This document shows, in pieces, positions 31,640 through 43,290 of a stretch of DNA of 64,000 nt. The notes beneath the pieces were generated by a model that saw only the letters and a program-made list of their open reading frames with translations, did not search any database and was not told the origin of the DNA. This DNA comes from Plotosus lineatus (taxonomy: Eukaryota; Chordata; Actinopteri; Siluriformes; Plotosidae). The stretch spans positions 17,946,782-18,010,781 of the forward strand of contig CM045745.1 in NCBI GenBank assembly GCA_024760905.1. The letters are read 5' to 3'. Position numbers and translations under genes: made by a program. Within the stretch, counting starts at the first letter, position 1, and every line of letters starts with the position of its first letter.

Positions 31640-32165
31640 TAAATAACTATTCATTCTGTCTTCTGAGAGGGATTTAGGAGCATTCGCGTATACTTTTTAA
31701 TCCAAGTGGTGCAATTCAACTCAATTTTATTTGTGATTGGTATTGCGCTTTTACAACTGACATTGGCATAAACTCCTTCAGTTGACACGAGGAAGAAACC
31801 TTGAGAGGAACCAGTCTCAAAAAGGAAGCCCATCCTCCTAGGGGTGAAACCATAAAAACAAACCAAACAAGAGAAACTTAATTACAGAGAAAAATTATCA
31901 CATGTTCAAAAATGATCATGTATTTAGTTAATCTTGTTACAGATCAAAGTTAATTCTGTGATGCCATCTCTGCTGCATAAGCTTACCAAACTTGAAAATT
32001 CTCTTCTAAGTAAGCTGAGACACCAAGTACATTAGATTTATAAGCCCTTTAATCCATGTTTAATTAGAATACTGAACATTGCTATTCCTCTATTTAAGTT
32101 AGAAGTTAAGTCCCTACAGTAGAAAAACAAATTCTGGATATCTCTCAAAGGCTTAAAGATTTTTT
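31640..32165. other. Unassigned sequence
   Basis: Nothing was recognised before the microsatellite. Confidence 0.35.
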
Positions 32166-32170
32166 TTACA

Positions 32171-32232
<62 letters not shown>

Positions 32233-32249
32233 CATACATATATATATAT

Positions 32250-32281
<32 letters not shown>

Positions 32282-32285
32282 GTAT
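32171..32285. repeat. (AC)n then (AT)n/(ACAT)n microsatellite
   Basis: An AC run of about 56 bp passes into AT/ACAT repeats. It directly precedes the RTE copy. Confidence 0.97.
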
Positions 32286-32309
32286 ATGTATGGGGGGGGG
32301 CACTAATCA

Positions 32310-32985
32310 GTGTCTCTTCCCCTTATGCTGGTCAGAAAAATGCAGAGGGTTGTTTCAGGAAGGGCATCCGACGTAAAACAAATGCCAAACTTCACGAAGA
32401 AGGAGAAGGCAGGAGGCGTGTCCGTCGGCAGAGAGAGAAGAGGAAAAGCATGAGTCTAGGACTGAGAGTAGGGACTTTGAATGTTGGAACTATGACAGGA
32501 AAAGATAGAAAGCTGGCTGACATGATGCAGAGGGGGAAGGTGGACATACTGTGTGTTCAGGAGACCAGGTGGAAAGGTAACAAAGCTAAAAGCTTCGGAG
32601 CAGGGTTTAAGCTGTTTTTTTCATGGTGTGGATGGGAAGAGAAATGGAGTAGGAGTCATCTTGAAGGAGGAGTTTGTCAGGAATATTCTAGAAGTGAAAA
32701 GATTGGCAGACAGAGTGATGAGTCTCAAGTTAGAAATTGAAGACGTGATGGTCAATGTTGTTAGTGTTTATGCCCCACAGGCAGGATGTGAGCTAGAAGA
32801 GAAGGAGAGATTCTGGAGTGAGTTAGATGAAGTGATGCAGAATTCCCTCAGAGGTGAAAGAGTGGTCATTGGGGCAGACTTCAATGGACATGTTGGTGCA
32901 GGCAACAGAGGGGACGAAGAAGTGATGGGCAGGTATGCAGGTTTGGTATCCAGGACAGGAACACAGAAGGACAGATATTGATTGA
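32310..32985 (+). pseudogene. RTE-clade LINE, 5' end and endonuclease domain only
   Basis: The copy starts with RTE 5' sequence (CAGGAAGGGCATCCGACGTA) and encodes an apurinic/apyrimidinic endonuclease start: VGTLNVGTM, then DILCVQETRW with the catalytic Glu. After a one-base expansion of a T-run (7 T at about 32617 against 6 T in the copy near 63600) the frame continues GVGVILKEEFVRN, VNVVSVYAPQAG and VVIGADFNGHVG with the D-x-N catalytic motif. It ends at about 32985 in AT repeats, before the S-D-H motif and all of the RT. Retention of the 5' end with loss of the 3' end is the reverse of usual LINE truncation. Confidence 0.8.
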
Positions 32986-33189
32986 TATATATATATAGGG
33001 TATAAATATATATATATAGGGTATGCCCTCACACAGATAAGGTGGAAAAGATCTGACGAATGCTGAAACAGTGAAAGCTCTTCATTTTTCATCATGATGA
33101 TTTTATGATTTCTGAATAAGTTACTTATTAGGGTCATGAGGAAGTCTGGTGAAATATCACCCAACTCTGGCCGAAGCCAACTCTCCAGA

Positions 33190-33815
33190 CGTTAGTGGGC
33201 CAACACATATACTAGGGAAGTGTGTGTAAGAAGAAAAAGTTGTGCTTGTATGAAAGTATAGTACTAAGTCAAAAAGAGTATGATTGTGTATGTGAAAGGG
33301 AATGGTAGTGTTTGTGTTAACATATTTGATAGTGTTGCATGTATGAGAGTATGATGTTACATCCAAAATCAAAGGGCATAGTATTGTTTGTGTAAAATTA
33401 TAGTGTGTCTATGTCAGGTGTAAAGCCAAGTATAAATTATATATTTACAGTTTTAATCACATCACAGCTTTCTATATAATTGGTGTGCGCAAAACAAAAA
33501 AGGGATGAGAAATGACAGAGACTTTGTTGAGAGAGGTACTGTCTGTTCAATAGAATATGAATAAAAAACAATTTAAGTAATATCACTATGAAAATCAGAA
33601 TACATTCAGCTAAAATTTGTGTCCAACTAAAATTGAGAATGAGAAAAATAATGACCATTTATTTAAAATATGTTTAGAATAACATAAGACAAGAATTAAA
33701 TATGGTGAAATGATTGAACCTGCATGCATTGTGGAAGATATGTGATCAAGATTAAAGCTGCCACTCTTGGAAGCAACTTCTGAGGTTTGTGGCCTTTTAA
33801 AAACTATCACTGGAA
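33190..33815. other. Unassigned sequence
   Basis: A weak SINE-tail-like word (TTACTTATTAGGGTCATGAG) lies at about 33120. Nothing else was recognised. Confidence 0.35.
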
Positions 33816-34565
33816 ACATGAAACCTGGGGTGTGGAAAAGGCTGTCAGATAAAGTGTACTTCTTTCAAAAAGCATAATGGCTTTGTGAAACCGAGCAAGA
33901 CAATTGAGGCACAGGAGGCAAAAACTGCTTACAACAGGGCTAAACTTGTGGCGAAACATGATGTCTGGCTCACAAAATCTGAGGCTGAAAAGGAAACATT
34001 CACAAACCTCTATCCAAATGATGGATGAATTTTCAAGATAGCACATAAACAGAACAAACCAAGATGTCAGGTGAGATGTGTGTCAGGATGTTGGCGAACT
34101 GTCTCTCAGTGATAAGATGAAGTTGAAAGTGAAGGTTGAGTACTATGCCAGACTGCTGAATGTTGAGTTTGAGTGGCCAAGCAACTTGCTTCCTGAGCTT
34201 GTACCGGTAGAAGGTCCTCCCTTGAGGTCACTCTGGATTCAATCTTCAAAATACTAGGCAAGATGAAGTGTCAATCTGCAGGATCATCTGGGATTATTTC
34301 AGAGATGCTGAGAGATACAGTGCTACCTCACCTTACAAAATTAATCCATTCCAGAGCCTTTTTCTAAACCTGGATTTTTAAGTAAAACGTGTGATTCATT
34401 CCAAGGCCCCTAGTAATACCCCTAAATTCTTTAAAAATCATAAAAACATACCTTTTAAAACCTCCTTCTGCATCAATATCGTAACGATGGTAGATAGGTT
34501 TGGCCATATTCCTTTGCGATATCACTCGAGGCCATTTCTTCTTCTCACTCACACCGTAAATCACA

Positions 34566-34568
<3 letters not shown>

Positions 34569-34606
<38 letters not shown>

Positions 34607-34632
34607 GTGTGTGTGTGTGTGTGCATGCGTGT

Positions 34633-34693
<61 letters not shown>

Positions 34694-34700
34694 CGCCTGT
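34569..34700. repeat. (GT)n/(GC)n microsatellite inside the family-C element
   Basis: A GT array of about 125 bp with interruptions ends in GCGCGCGCGC. It occupies the same relative place as the AC/CT block in family B. Confidence 0.97.
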
Positions 34701-35007
34701 GTGTTGACCATGTCTTCTTAGCAGAGTTATAATCTTACAAATGTTTATGGAAGGTTAAAAGCCTGAGTCAAGAAATAACGCATGAAACAACAGTAACTCT
34801 GTCCTTTACCTGAAAAGCATTATGGTAGATGCAGATCCATAATAGCCTATGGGAGGGAGCTACGTCATCCTTCCTAGCCAATGGGAGGCCCGCGGGGCGG
34901 GATGTTGAGAGATAGGCAATTGGAGGTAGCGGCGTCATCCGTCCTAGCCAATGGGAGGCCAGTGGGGTGGGATGTTTGAACGTCATTGATGGGAGAGTAG
35001 CTCGTGC

Positions 35008-35105
35008 ATTGTTTGAATGTTTGAATGGCGCGTTTGAATGTTTGAATAGTGCGTTTTAATGTTTGAATAGTGCGTTTTAATGTTTGAATGGCACATTTGA
35101 ATTTT
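35008..35105. repeat. GTTTGAATG minisatellite
   Basis: About five units of 18-19 bp patterned on GCGTTTGAATGTTTGAATG occur near the right end of the element. The same array is at about 10320-10390. Confidence 0.8.
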
Positions 35106-35316
35106 TAAGATGGCAGTTTCGTAACGTGAACTTGTTTTGTATCGAGAGACACAAAAATTAGGAAAAGGCGTTCACGTAACCTGCATTTTTCATTTGGTGA
35201 GACTTTCATAAAGTGAGGTACCCCTGTACTGATAAAGAAGGTTTGGGGTTTGTGAGACAACTCCCTGAGGTTGTCTTTAGCTAAGGAGCAATCCCAAAGG
35301 ATTGAGAGGAGAGTTA

Positions 35317-37253
35317 CAGTGCTGTGCAAAAGTTTTTGCCCCTGACCAATTTCTGACATTTTTTGCACGCTTGTCATGTCATCCATTTAAGATCAAGCAA
35401 ACCTAAGTATTATAGAAAGATCAAACACAAGTAAACACAAAACACAGTTTTCAGTGCCAATTGCATTTATTAAGAGGAAAAAAACATCTGAACCTACAAG
35501 GGCCCATGTGAATAAGTAATTTCCTTCCTAAACCTAATACCTGGTTGAACCACCTTTTGGAGCAATAACTGCAGTCAAGAAATAAGAGTTGACGAGTCTT
35601 TCACAGTGCTGTGATGGGATTTTGGCCCACTCTCTGTAGAACTGCTTAAGATCAACCAGATTGGATGGTTTTCAGGCATGAACAGCCTTTTAAGATCATG
35701 CCACAGCATCTCAATAGGGTTCAGGTCAGGACTTTGACTAAGCCACTCCAAAACTCTCATTTTGTCCTTTGTTAGCAGGCAGAAGTGGACTTGTTGGTGT
35801 GCTTTGTATCATTGTCTTGTTTAAGAACCCAGGTGCATTTTAGCTTGAAGTTTCGAACTGATGGACGAACATTCTTTGCCAAGATTACTTGGTAGCAAGC
35901 AGAATTCATGGTTCCATCAATCATGACAAATCATGCAGGTTCTGAAGCAGAAAAGCAGGCCCAGATCATCACACTTCCACCATCATGTTTCACTGTTGGC
36001 ACAATGTTCTTGTTATCAAATCCAGTGGTCCTTTTGCACCAGATGTAACGGGATGCATTTCTCCCAAAAAGTTCAACTTTCATCAGTCCAGAAGACATTT
36101 TCCCAAAAGCTTTGGGGATGATCAACATGATTCTTGGCAAACGTGAGTCGTGCCTTGATATTCTTTTTTGGCACTCCCAGTATTTTAAGCTTATATTGGC
36201 AACTATAATTAGTGGCGTTGTCAATTACCTTGGAGATCATTTCCACTTAGGAGGTGAAAGCACCAAGCTGTTTGCCGAATTTCTCCAACAACGACATCAT
36301 ACTCAATTTCCCTCCCAATCTATCGTCAAAGGTGTCACTGAGTCCTTGGACATCTTGACTACTTGGCAACGAGCTAATGTCTGATTTCTCTGCCATTTTG
36401 GCCTGTAGGTTTTCAAATTCCTTTGTCAATGATTTAAGTTCATTTTTTAAAATCCTCTTGATCTTTTCTGAACTGCTTGACATCTTCCATTGTGTTGTAA
36501 ATAAATAATAAGCTATTAGATGAAGATGAGGCCTTTGACTATCGCTCGCAGTTAAACTTTGCCGGGCGAACACCTGCACAGAGCAGATCGGGGCGTTCCT
36601 GCATGTCTTTCTGATGGTGGAGTCATGAACATTGACATTAACTGAGTCAATTGAGACTTGTAGTTGTTTAGACTTGTTAGTATTTTTTTGGGTCCTTTGT
36701 GACATCTTCTGTTAGTCTGTGAGGTGTGCTTGGAGTAATTTTGGTAGGTCAGCCACTCCTGGGAATGGTCACTACTGTGCCATGCCTTCTTCATTTATGG
36801 ATAATGGCTCTGACAGTGGTCCGCTGGAGTCCAGATTTACCTAATGACTTTCTATCCTTTCCTAGACTGAGAACTCTCTATAATCTTCTTTCTTGTTTGC
36901 TCTTGAACCTCACTGGATTGCTGCATGATGATGTGTGTTCAGTATGGCCTAGCTCACCTTGTCAGACAGGTTAGGGATCTCCTGATTGGAAATGTCTGAC
37001 AGAAATCAGGCCTGGGTGTGGCCATGAAGTCAGTTTTCCCCAATAATAGGATTAATCACAATTACTTCACCTTTTAACAAGGGAGCAATTACTTTTTCCC
37101 AGCGATTCATGTAGGTTTGGATAGGATTTTTATCTTAACAAATAAAATCACAACAGGAAAAAAGCATTTATTGAATACTTGGGGTATCTTTTGTCCAATA
37201 TTTGTAAATTTGTTTGATGATCTGAAAAAGTAAAAAATCAGTGCACAGCACTG
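35317..37253 (-). mobile_element. Tc1-like element nested in the LINE, carrying a foreign insert
   Basis: The termini are inverted repeats starting CAGTGCTGTGCAAAAG on the left and, reverse-complemented, CAGTGCTGTGCACTG on the right, bordered by TA (35315-35316 and 37254-37255). Minus-strand frames give a Tc1 transposase in pieces: VNVNVHDSTIRKT (36611-36640 region), KARLTFAKNHVDHP with a frameshift, KVELFGRNASRYIW, TVKHDGGSVMIWACFS, and SQSPDLNPIEMLWHDLKR. Length is 1937 bp against about 1.5 kb expected; the excess corresponds to an insert at about 36165-36560. Frameshifts and the insert leave no functional transposase. Confidence 0.8.
36165..36560 (-). pseudogene. L1 ORF1-like fragment inserted in the Tc1 transposase
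   Basis: The minus-strand ATG at about 36482 opens MSSSSEKIKRILKNELKSL, a Lys/Glu/Leu-rich probably coiled-coil stretch. A downstream frame gives VIDNATNYSCQYKLKILGVP. This resembles the coiled coil followed by the R-R-x-N-L-x-I-x-G-I-P motif at the start of the RRM in LINE-1 ORF1 proteins. It sits exactly where the Tc1 reading breaks off (after RKTCRNA) and resumes (KNIKARLTF). Identification is by pattern only; another coiled-coil protein is possible. Confidence 0.4.
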
Positions 37254-38032
37254 TATATGTTGCTCCTGTATAAGGGTGAAGGTAATGCCCATAACTGAGG
37301 AAACTATTGTTGTCTGAAGCTCACTGTTCAACTCATGAAGTTGATAGAACTGGTAGTCGATACCCATGTACAGGATGGTAGATATTGACTCTATCAAATT
37401 TGGTTTTGTGCCAGGCAAAGGCACCACTGATGCCATCTTCATTGTGTGCCAAACACAAGAGAAGTACATCACCGGAAACAAGTCACACTATCCTGTCTTT
37501 GTCGATCTTTGCATTCGCCTGTGTCCCTATGAGTCTGTGTATGTCAATGTTATGAATTGAGTTAGAGTGAATGGGCAGTACAGTGAGGAGTTTGGAATGG
37601 AAGTTGGGCACATCAGGGATCTGTTCTCTGCCTGCTACTGTTTATTCTTGTATTGAAGAGAGTTTCGCACTGGAGTGCCCTGAGAACTACTATATAATCA
37701 TGATCTAGTAGTGAGTGCCGACTTGCTGGAAGACTACATTGTAAAGTTTAAGGCATGGAAGGAAGGCATGGGAACCAAAAGACTAATCATCAGTATGAAA
37801 AAAAGATTAAGTTCATGGTCATAAGCTATGGTGTGGTATGCCCTATTGATTGAATGTTCCGTCAATGTTCAATTCCGCAGAAATGATCGTTCAATGATTC
37901 ACTGGATCTGTGCTGTCAGGCCGCATGATGTTGTCTCTATCATGATGCTGAGGATTCAGAAGATATCTACAGCATTATAGACCACATGTCTAAGATGGTA
38001 TGGACATGTTTTTTTGCACAACATTTTGTATC

Positions 38033-38345
38033 AACTCAGTCATGCGTGTCTACACAAAACAAAAACTAACAGACTCAAGAACAGCTTTTACCCACAAGTT
38101 GTTAAACATGTAACCCCACCACAGTCACACACACTGGCTGAAAAACATCTTTCAGACCATGTTCCTGGACAATGTAATACTCATGTTTCAGTGCAATACT
38201 CGTGTTTAAATTTCAAATGCAATATTCATGTTTTATTGTAATACTCAGTTTTAGAGCAGGTCTTGAACATCATAACATTTTAGAACCATGCACGTTATAA
38301 TTAAAAGCCTTACCTGGTGTATATCATGATTTCACATATTATTCA
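38033..38345 (+). mobile_element. Rex1-like LINE 3' end
   Basis: It matches the 3' end of the copy at 25705-26930 (AAACTAACAGACTCAAGAAC, TTTTAGAGCAGGTCTTG, CCTTACCTGGTGTATATCAT). The short coding tail reads NRLKNSFYPQVVKHV. The 5' portion is absent, so it is a 5'-truncated insertion. Confidence 0.8.
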
Positions 38346-38936
38346 CCTTTCTGTGTATGTGTGAAAGGGTGTGATTATGGGCATATATGTACAGTCTTGA
38401 AATGTGTGAATATGTGGCTAGATATAGATGTATATGGAATATAAATGTGTCTATATGTGTACATATAGTTAAATGTATATGTGTATGCATGTATGTGCAG
38501 ACATATATCTTAATGTAGTACCTTAGTTGTCTTTTATGCATTTTCTTTTTATAATTGTGCTAAACAAAGCGCTGCTAAACTGATTTTCATTGTTCATGCA
38601 ACAGTAGACAGTAAATATATCTTTATCTTTATACTCAGTTCGAGGGGATGAAGAAAAACAAAGAAGGCTTGCTCTGAGTCCATCTACCCTGACATAAGCA
38701 CCAGCAACCTAGAGAGTATTGACCTAATGAACAGGGATGCATGAGAATGGCTGTGAGATATAGCCACCTGCTGCCTATCTCAATGTCTCAGACACTTGCA
38801 GCAGTAAACTACAATCTGGATCAAGCAAAGAAGCAAATAAAGAAATAAGAATTAATAAAAGGAAAAATGACAAAATAAGCCAACAATTAAACATTTGACA
38901 AAAAACAACAACACCAACAACAGCAACAACAACAAC

Positions 38937-38986
<50 letters not shown>

Positions 38987-39640
38987 TAATAATAATAGAG
39001 CATATTGAAAATTAAATTTTAAGAGCAACTTTCAAAAAGGTGTTGAAAGAACAGTAAGCTTATTTAATCATACCACTTACATCTCAATGTTTTATCTTTG
39101 TTCTGTACTCTCTTCCCGGCTGGCATCTCTCCTTTATGCACAATTCATGTATCAAACCACGTTGCAGACACTTTGATAGATCATCAAGTGGCCCAGAGTC
39201 CTGACCCATCCACTCCATAGAGTTTAAGAGAAGCTCAGCTTCCAGGAGTAGCAGGGTTTTTAAGCATTATCCAATAGATGTTTCGCTTTGCTGCACTGAA
39301 AGCAGAAAACATAATACATGGCAAAAAATAAAAAATAAAAAAATGTGTCCAGAGAACCTGCGCATCAAATGATTTTAATAAATTGTGCTGTCATGAGAAT
39401 GCATTTGTTCATTCATTTTCTGAAAGTCTTAAGGATTGTGGGAAGGTTGGGGGCCATCTCAGCCAACAAATACATTAAAAATTTATGTAACAACCTATGA
39501 GAATTTACCACTGACCTGAACTAACCAATGTATCTTAGGGCAGGAGTGCCTAATCCTGTTCCTGGTTCCATTCCTTCATCATGTGGGAGTTCATTAAATG
39601 GAATGATGCAAAGGACTTTTGCAGAGCTTGTCAAATGAGC
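38346..39640. other. Unassigned sequence with simple repeats
   Basis: An (AAC)n/(AAT)n array lies at 38907-38997. A small SINE-tail fragment lies at 39408-39468 (TTCATTCATTTTCTGAAAG, GGGGGCCATCTCAGCC). Nothing else was recognised. Confidence 0.5.
38907..38997. repeat. (AAC)n/(AAT)n trinucleotide repeat
   Basis: AAC units pass into about 20 AAT units. Confidence 0.97.
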
Positions 39641-39733
39641 TCGCTACAGTTTTACCACTGCTATATACATTTTGCAAAGCGTTGCATGCAGTGTATTATG
39701 AATTGGATTACTTAAGCCAAGAATAACTCTAGG

Positions 39734-40254
39734 CCATTCTCTTGAAACCATGCCAGGATGTATTACGAGATGATGAATTTGAGTCCGTATTTTATGCATA
39801 TTGATTAGCTGGTATGTAGGCCTCTGGCCAATAGCCATCAATTCAGTCTTGAAGTCTTGAGCAGAGGCGTTATCTCCAAAGGTCTGCAATTTATGACTTC
39901 TCAGATCATGTTTTATGTGTTGTTAAAATTAAAGTTATATATTGTCCATGTACACTTACATGCAAGGTAACAAACATACCTGTGTTCAGATCTGTGAAGT
40001 GCATTTTAATACCAGTATTGTTATACTTAACTAGATGGATAACTGACTTTTGGCAGATTAAGTATTTTATCACATCAATACATTCCTTTACCATATATTA
40101 ACTACATCCATGTTGACAAATTTATTTATTTATTTTCTGAACCATTTCATCCTAAGTAGGGTCATGGGAAGGATGCTGTCTATCTCAGGCAACTCTGGGC
40201 GATGGCAGAATACATCCTGGACAACTTGCCAGGCCAATGTAGTATATTGCCAGG

Positions 40255-40325
<71 letters not shown>

Positions 40326-40626
40326 GATTCAGGAATAAAGTCACTTATTGGGATCATTAAAATTAAGCTCATGTTCAGCTGAACACAGAAATGTTTGTTA
40401 CCTTGCATGTAAGTGTACATGGAAGATATATTACTTTAATTTTAGCAGCACATAAAACATGACCTGAGAAGTCATAAATTGCAGACCTTAGGAGATAACG
40501 CCTCTGCTCAAGAATGAATTGCTGGCTATTGGCCAAAGGCCTAAGTACCAGTTCATTAATATGCATAAAATATGGACTCAAATTCACTATCTCATAATAC
40601 ATCCTGGCATGGTTTCAGGAGAATGG
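39734..40626. repeat. Long inverted repeat (arms ~250 bp, spacer ~390 bp)
   Basis: The left arm (about 39734-39990) and right arm (about 40378-40626) are reverse complements with scattered differences. Anchors are GAAACCATGCCAGGATGTAT against ATACATCCTGGCATGGTTTC, and TGCAAGGTAACAAACATACC against TGTTTGTTACCTTGCA. The spacer contains a SINE tail fragment (40128-40250) and (AT)n. No TSD or coding content was found. It could be a fold-back transposon or a local inverted duplication. Confidence 0.88.
40257..40321. repeat. (AT)n microsatellite
   Basis: A pure AT array of about 64 bp lies in the loop of the inverted repeat. Confidence 0.98.
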
Positions 40627-40639
40627 GATAGATCTCCAC

Positions 40640-40922
40640 TTGAGAAAGTGCTTGATGAGAATGGGATAAATTGCTACAAGAGACCTGGAAGAAGCAGCTT
40701 TGGGAAGAGGTAGCACATAAAATGGGGAAATAACATGAAATAATGAAAAGGAAGAATGATGTGGAACAATGTGGTCACAGTACTGTTCTTCACAGAGGAG
40801 TATTCATCATATTTCATAAAGCCTAAGAGCAAAGTAAGATTGGGAAAAAGAAGAACTCTTCAGAGAGACCGCAGGACAGGCAAGGTCACTGTCAAAATGT
40901 CCAGCGCAACAACAACAACAAT

Positions 40923-40963
<41 letters not shown>

Positions 40964-41460
40964 ACATGAAAACGTTCTTCACTGTGATACACGCCAGAGA
41001 GCACACCATATTAACCAACATCTCAGAATAGCGTAGGAACCTAGTTCACACAAAACTCACCTGTAACTCAGTTTCTGATAACATTCTGATCACTCATGTT
41101 GATTTCTGTTGAATTACCTTAATCAGCATCATGTTCTCTCACTGCTCTCAGGCATGAGCGAAGGTTTGCCAATATTATGTCTGTGTTAATACTGTTAATA
41201 ATTCAACCATTATTTAACTAAGCAGTAAAAAGTAGTTTCAACAATACTGTTACTATATGTCTAGTGTCACTATTCTGACAAGCAAAATAGCATCAATCAA
41301 GCTTCAGTAATAATTCTGTATAATTAATTCCCCCCATTTGATCTAATCAATCAGTTAAAATAAATTCCTACACAGTTTGGGTGTGCTAAAACACCAACAC
41401 TGTAATTAATTGAATATTTTCTGCCTGACTCTCTTTTTAAATACAAAAATAAAATCTCCT
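40640..41460. other. Unassigned sequence with an (AAC)n array
   Basis: (AAC)n occupies about 40908-40963. No gene or transposon pattern was found in the rest. Confidence 0.5.
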
Positions 41461-41464
41461 ATCC

Positions 41465-42862
41465 ACATTTTCATTTGCTGTGACTTCTGCCAAGACAGCC
41501 TTCTACAAGAAAAAACTGGGCACTGCTGCACAAGACCCATGTAAACTGTATGTCTTTTCATCATCATTCAATCCATCTGCTCCACCTGCCCCATCCTCTC
41601 TGACTGCTGATGAATTTTGTGACTTCTCTGAAGGGAAGATTAAACACATCTGTGGAAAAACTCACTCCCACCCCTACTCCTGCATTACCCAGCACAGATT
41701 CCACTTCTCCTTCGCTTGCATAGTTTTCCAATCTCACAAATGAAGACATCCATCAAGTCATTTTAATCATGCAATCCTATCACCTGCTCACTGGATCCAA
41801 TTGTAGACTAAATACTCCAGACTATCTCTCAAGACTTTCTTCCATTTACATCCACTATCGTCAATAACTCCATATCATCTGGACAGGTACCAACAACATT
41901 CAAAAGAGCCAGGGTTTTACGCATCTTAAATAAAACTTCTCTGGATCCACTCGACATCAGCAACTACAGGCTGGCATCACGTCTTTCTTTCTTTTCTAAA
42001 ATTCTTGAGTGTACTGTTTATAACCAAATGTCATTCTTTCTTTTAGAGAATAACCTCCTTGACCCTACTCAATCTGGTTTCAAAACAACACATTCCACAA
42101 AGACTGCACTCTTGGCTGTTACAGAGAAGCTACCTGCAACAGCCAAGATGTCATCAGTCCTCATTATGCTTGATCTTTTAACAGCATTTGACACAGTCAA
42201 CCACAAGAACCTCTTGTCCACCCTAATAAGTCCAGGTACTTCTTACATGGAAGGTCAATCATATGAGGTTACCTGGAGGGGATCCACATCCTCTCCATGC
42301 CGAATTTCTGATGCTGTTCCCCAGGGTTCAGTTCTTGGTCCACTTCTGTTCTCTCTTTATACAAAGTCCCTTGGTGATGTCATATCCCCACATGGGTTCT
42401 CATACCACTGCTCATGACACTCAACTTGTGTTCGCTTTTTCTCTCTGAGATGCTGTTGTTCCTGCACAGATCTCTGCATGCCTGGCAAGTATCTCCTCAT
42501 TAATGGCAACTCACCAGCTGATGCTTAATCCCTGCAAGACTGAAAAAGCACACTACTGCTGCAATCTATCCACTGGCTTTCTGTAGCTACTCACATTTGA
42601 TTTAAAAGCACTAATGCTTGCCTACAAAGCCAAAAATGGACCTGCACCTTCACACCTTGCACTGCACAGCATTCTCTCAGATCCTCTAACAATGCAAGAC
42701 TGATCCCTCCCTCTCCCAATAGACAAGGCAAAACTGCATCTAAACTCTTCTCTGATCTGGCTTCAAAGTGATGGAATGAACTTCCTCTGAACATCCAGAC
42801 AGCTGAGTCACTGGATGGCTTCAAAGATGGCTTAAAATTTACCTTTTTCAGCAGTAGTTAGA
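41465..42862 (+). pseudogene. L2-clade LINE ORF2 3' half, dead
   Basis: Readable pieces run in family order. They are SAKTAFYKKKLGTAAQDPCK and SSLTADEFCDF (before the RT), LDPTQSGFKTTHSTKTALLA, motif A (LIMLDLLTAFDTVNH, Asp present) and motif B (VPQGSVLGPLLFSLYT). After a frameshift motif C reads A-H-D-T-Q-L where L2 has Y-A-D-D-T-Q-L. A C-terminal part with LTFDLKALMLAYKAKNGPAP follows. A stretch between motifs A and B is shortened and stops are present elsewhere. The copy is 5'-truncated and ends next to an (AC)n array. Confidence 0.8.
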
Positions 42863-42876
42863 ATAAGCACTATGCT

Positions 42877-42877
<1 letters not shown>

Positions 42878-42942
<65 letters not shown>
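42878..42942. repeat. (AC)n microsatellite
   Basis: An AC run of about 62 bp lies immediately 3' of the L2 copy. Confidence 0.98.
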
Positions 42943-43195
42943 CAAACAAAAAACAAAAGAAAAGAAACAACCCCCCACACACACAAAACCTACCATCTGA
43001 GATTGACTGACTTAGTCCATGTTCTAACAAACCAGTACAAGAATATATTCACTAATTGAGAATTTAAAGCACTCCTGTAAGTCAGTCTGGATTGGAACAT
43101 ATGATAAATACTGTAAATGCAAATGTGAATGTAAATGTAAATGGATACTTATGACTTGCAGCACTGAGGTTGATCTGACATCAAATGAGTCTCAT

Positions 43196-43211
43196 ATATA
43201 TATAAATAGTA

Positions 43212-43285
<74 letters not shown>

Positions 43286-43290
43286 TATAA
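43196..43290. repeat. (AT)n microsatellite
   Basis: About 90 bp of AT dinucleotide with few interruptions. Confidence 0.97.

Larger units (their letters stand above)
34318..35226 (+). mobile_element. Tigger-like TIR element, family C, nested in the LINE
   Basis: The left end CAGTGCTACCTCACCTTACA follows TA (34316-34317). The right end, reverse-complemented, reads CAGGGGTACCTCACTTTATG and precedes TA (35227-35228). Shared family features are CATTCCAGAGCC near the left end, a microsatellite, GCGGGGCGGGATGTTGAGAG, and an array of GTTTGAATG-containing units before the right end. It has no coding capacity. The LINE reading resumes across it, so the insertion post-dates the LINE. Confidence 0.78.
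33830..38000 (+). pseudogene. RTE-like non-LTR retrotransposon copy split by two nested DNA transposons
   Basis: Three LINE segments are collinear. 33830-34315 reads AKHDVWLTKSEAEKETFTNL, then VEYYARLLNVEFEWPSN in local frames. 35229-35314 reads FVRQLPEVVFS.GAIPKD. 37256 to about 38000 reads LLYKGEGNA, DSIKFGFVPGKGTTDAIFIV, VNGQYSEEFGMEVG and LLSNHD-like sequence where motif C should be, then KKIKFMVISYG. The middle junctions fall at TA dinucleotides occupied by a Tigger-like element (34318-35226) and a Tc1-like element (35317-37253). Motif C reads Y-N-H-D instead of Y-A-D-D. Stops and frameshifts are frequent. The 14135-14440 fragment belongs to the same family. Confidence 0.7.

Noticed and set aside
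36726..36974. Possible secreted or membrane protein (Leu-rich ORF)
   Set aside because: It lies antisense to the Tc1 element and has no independent support.
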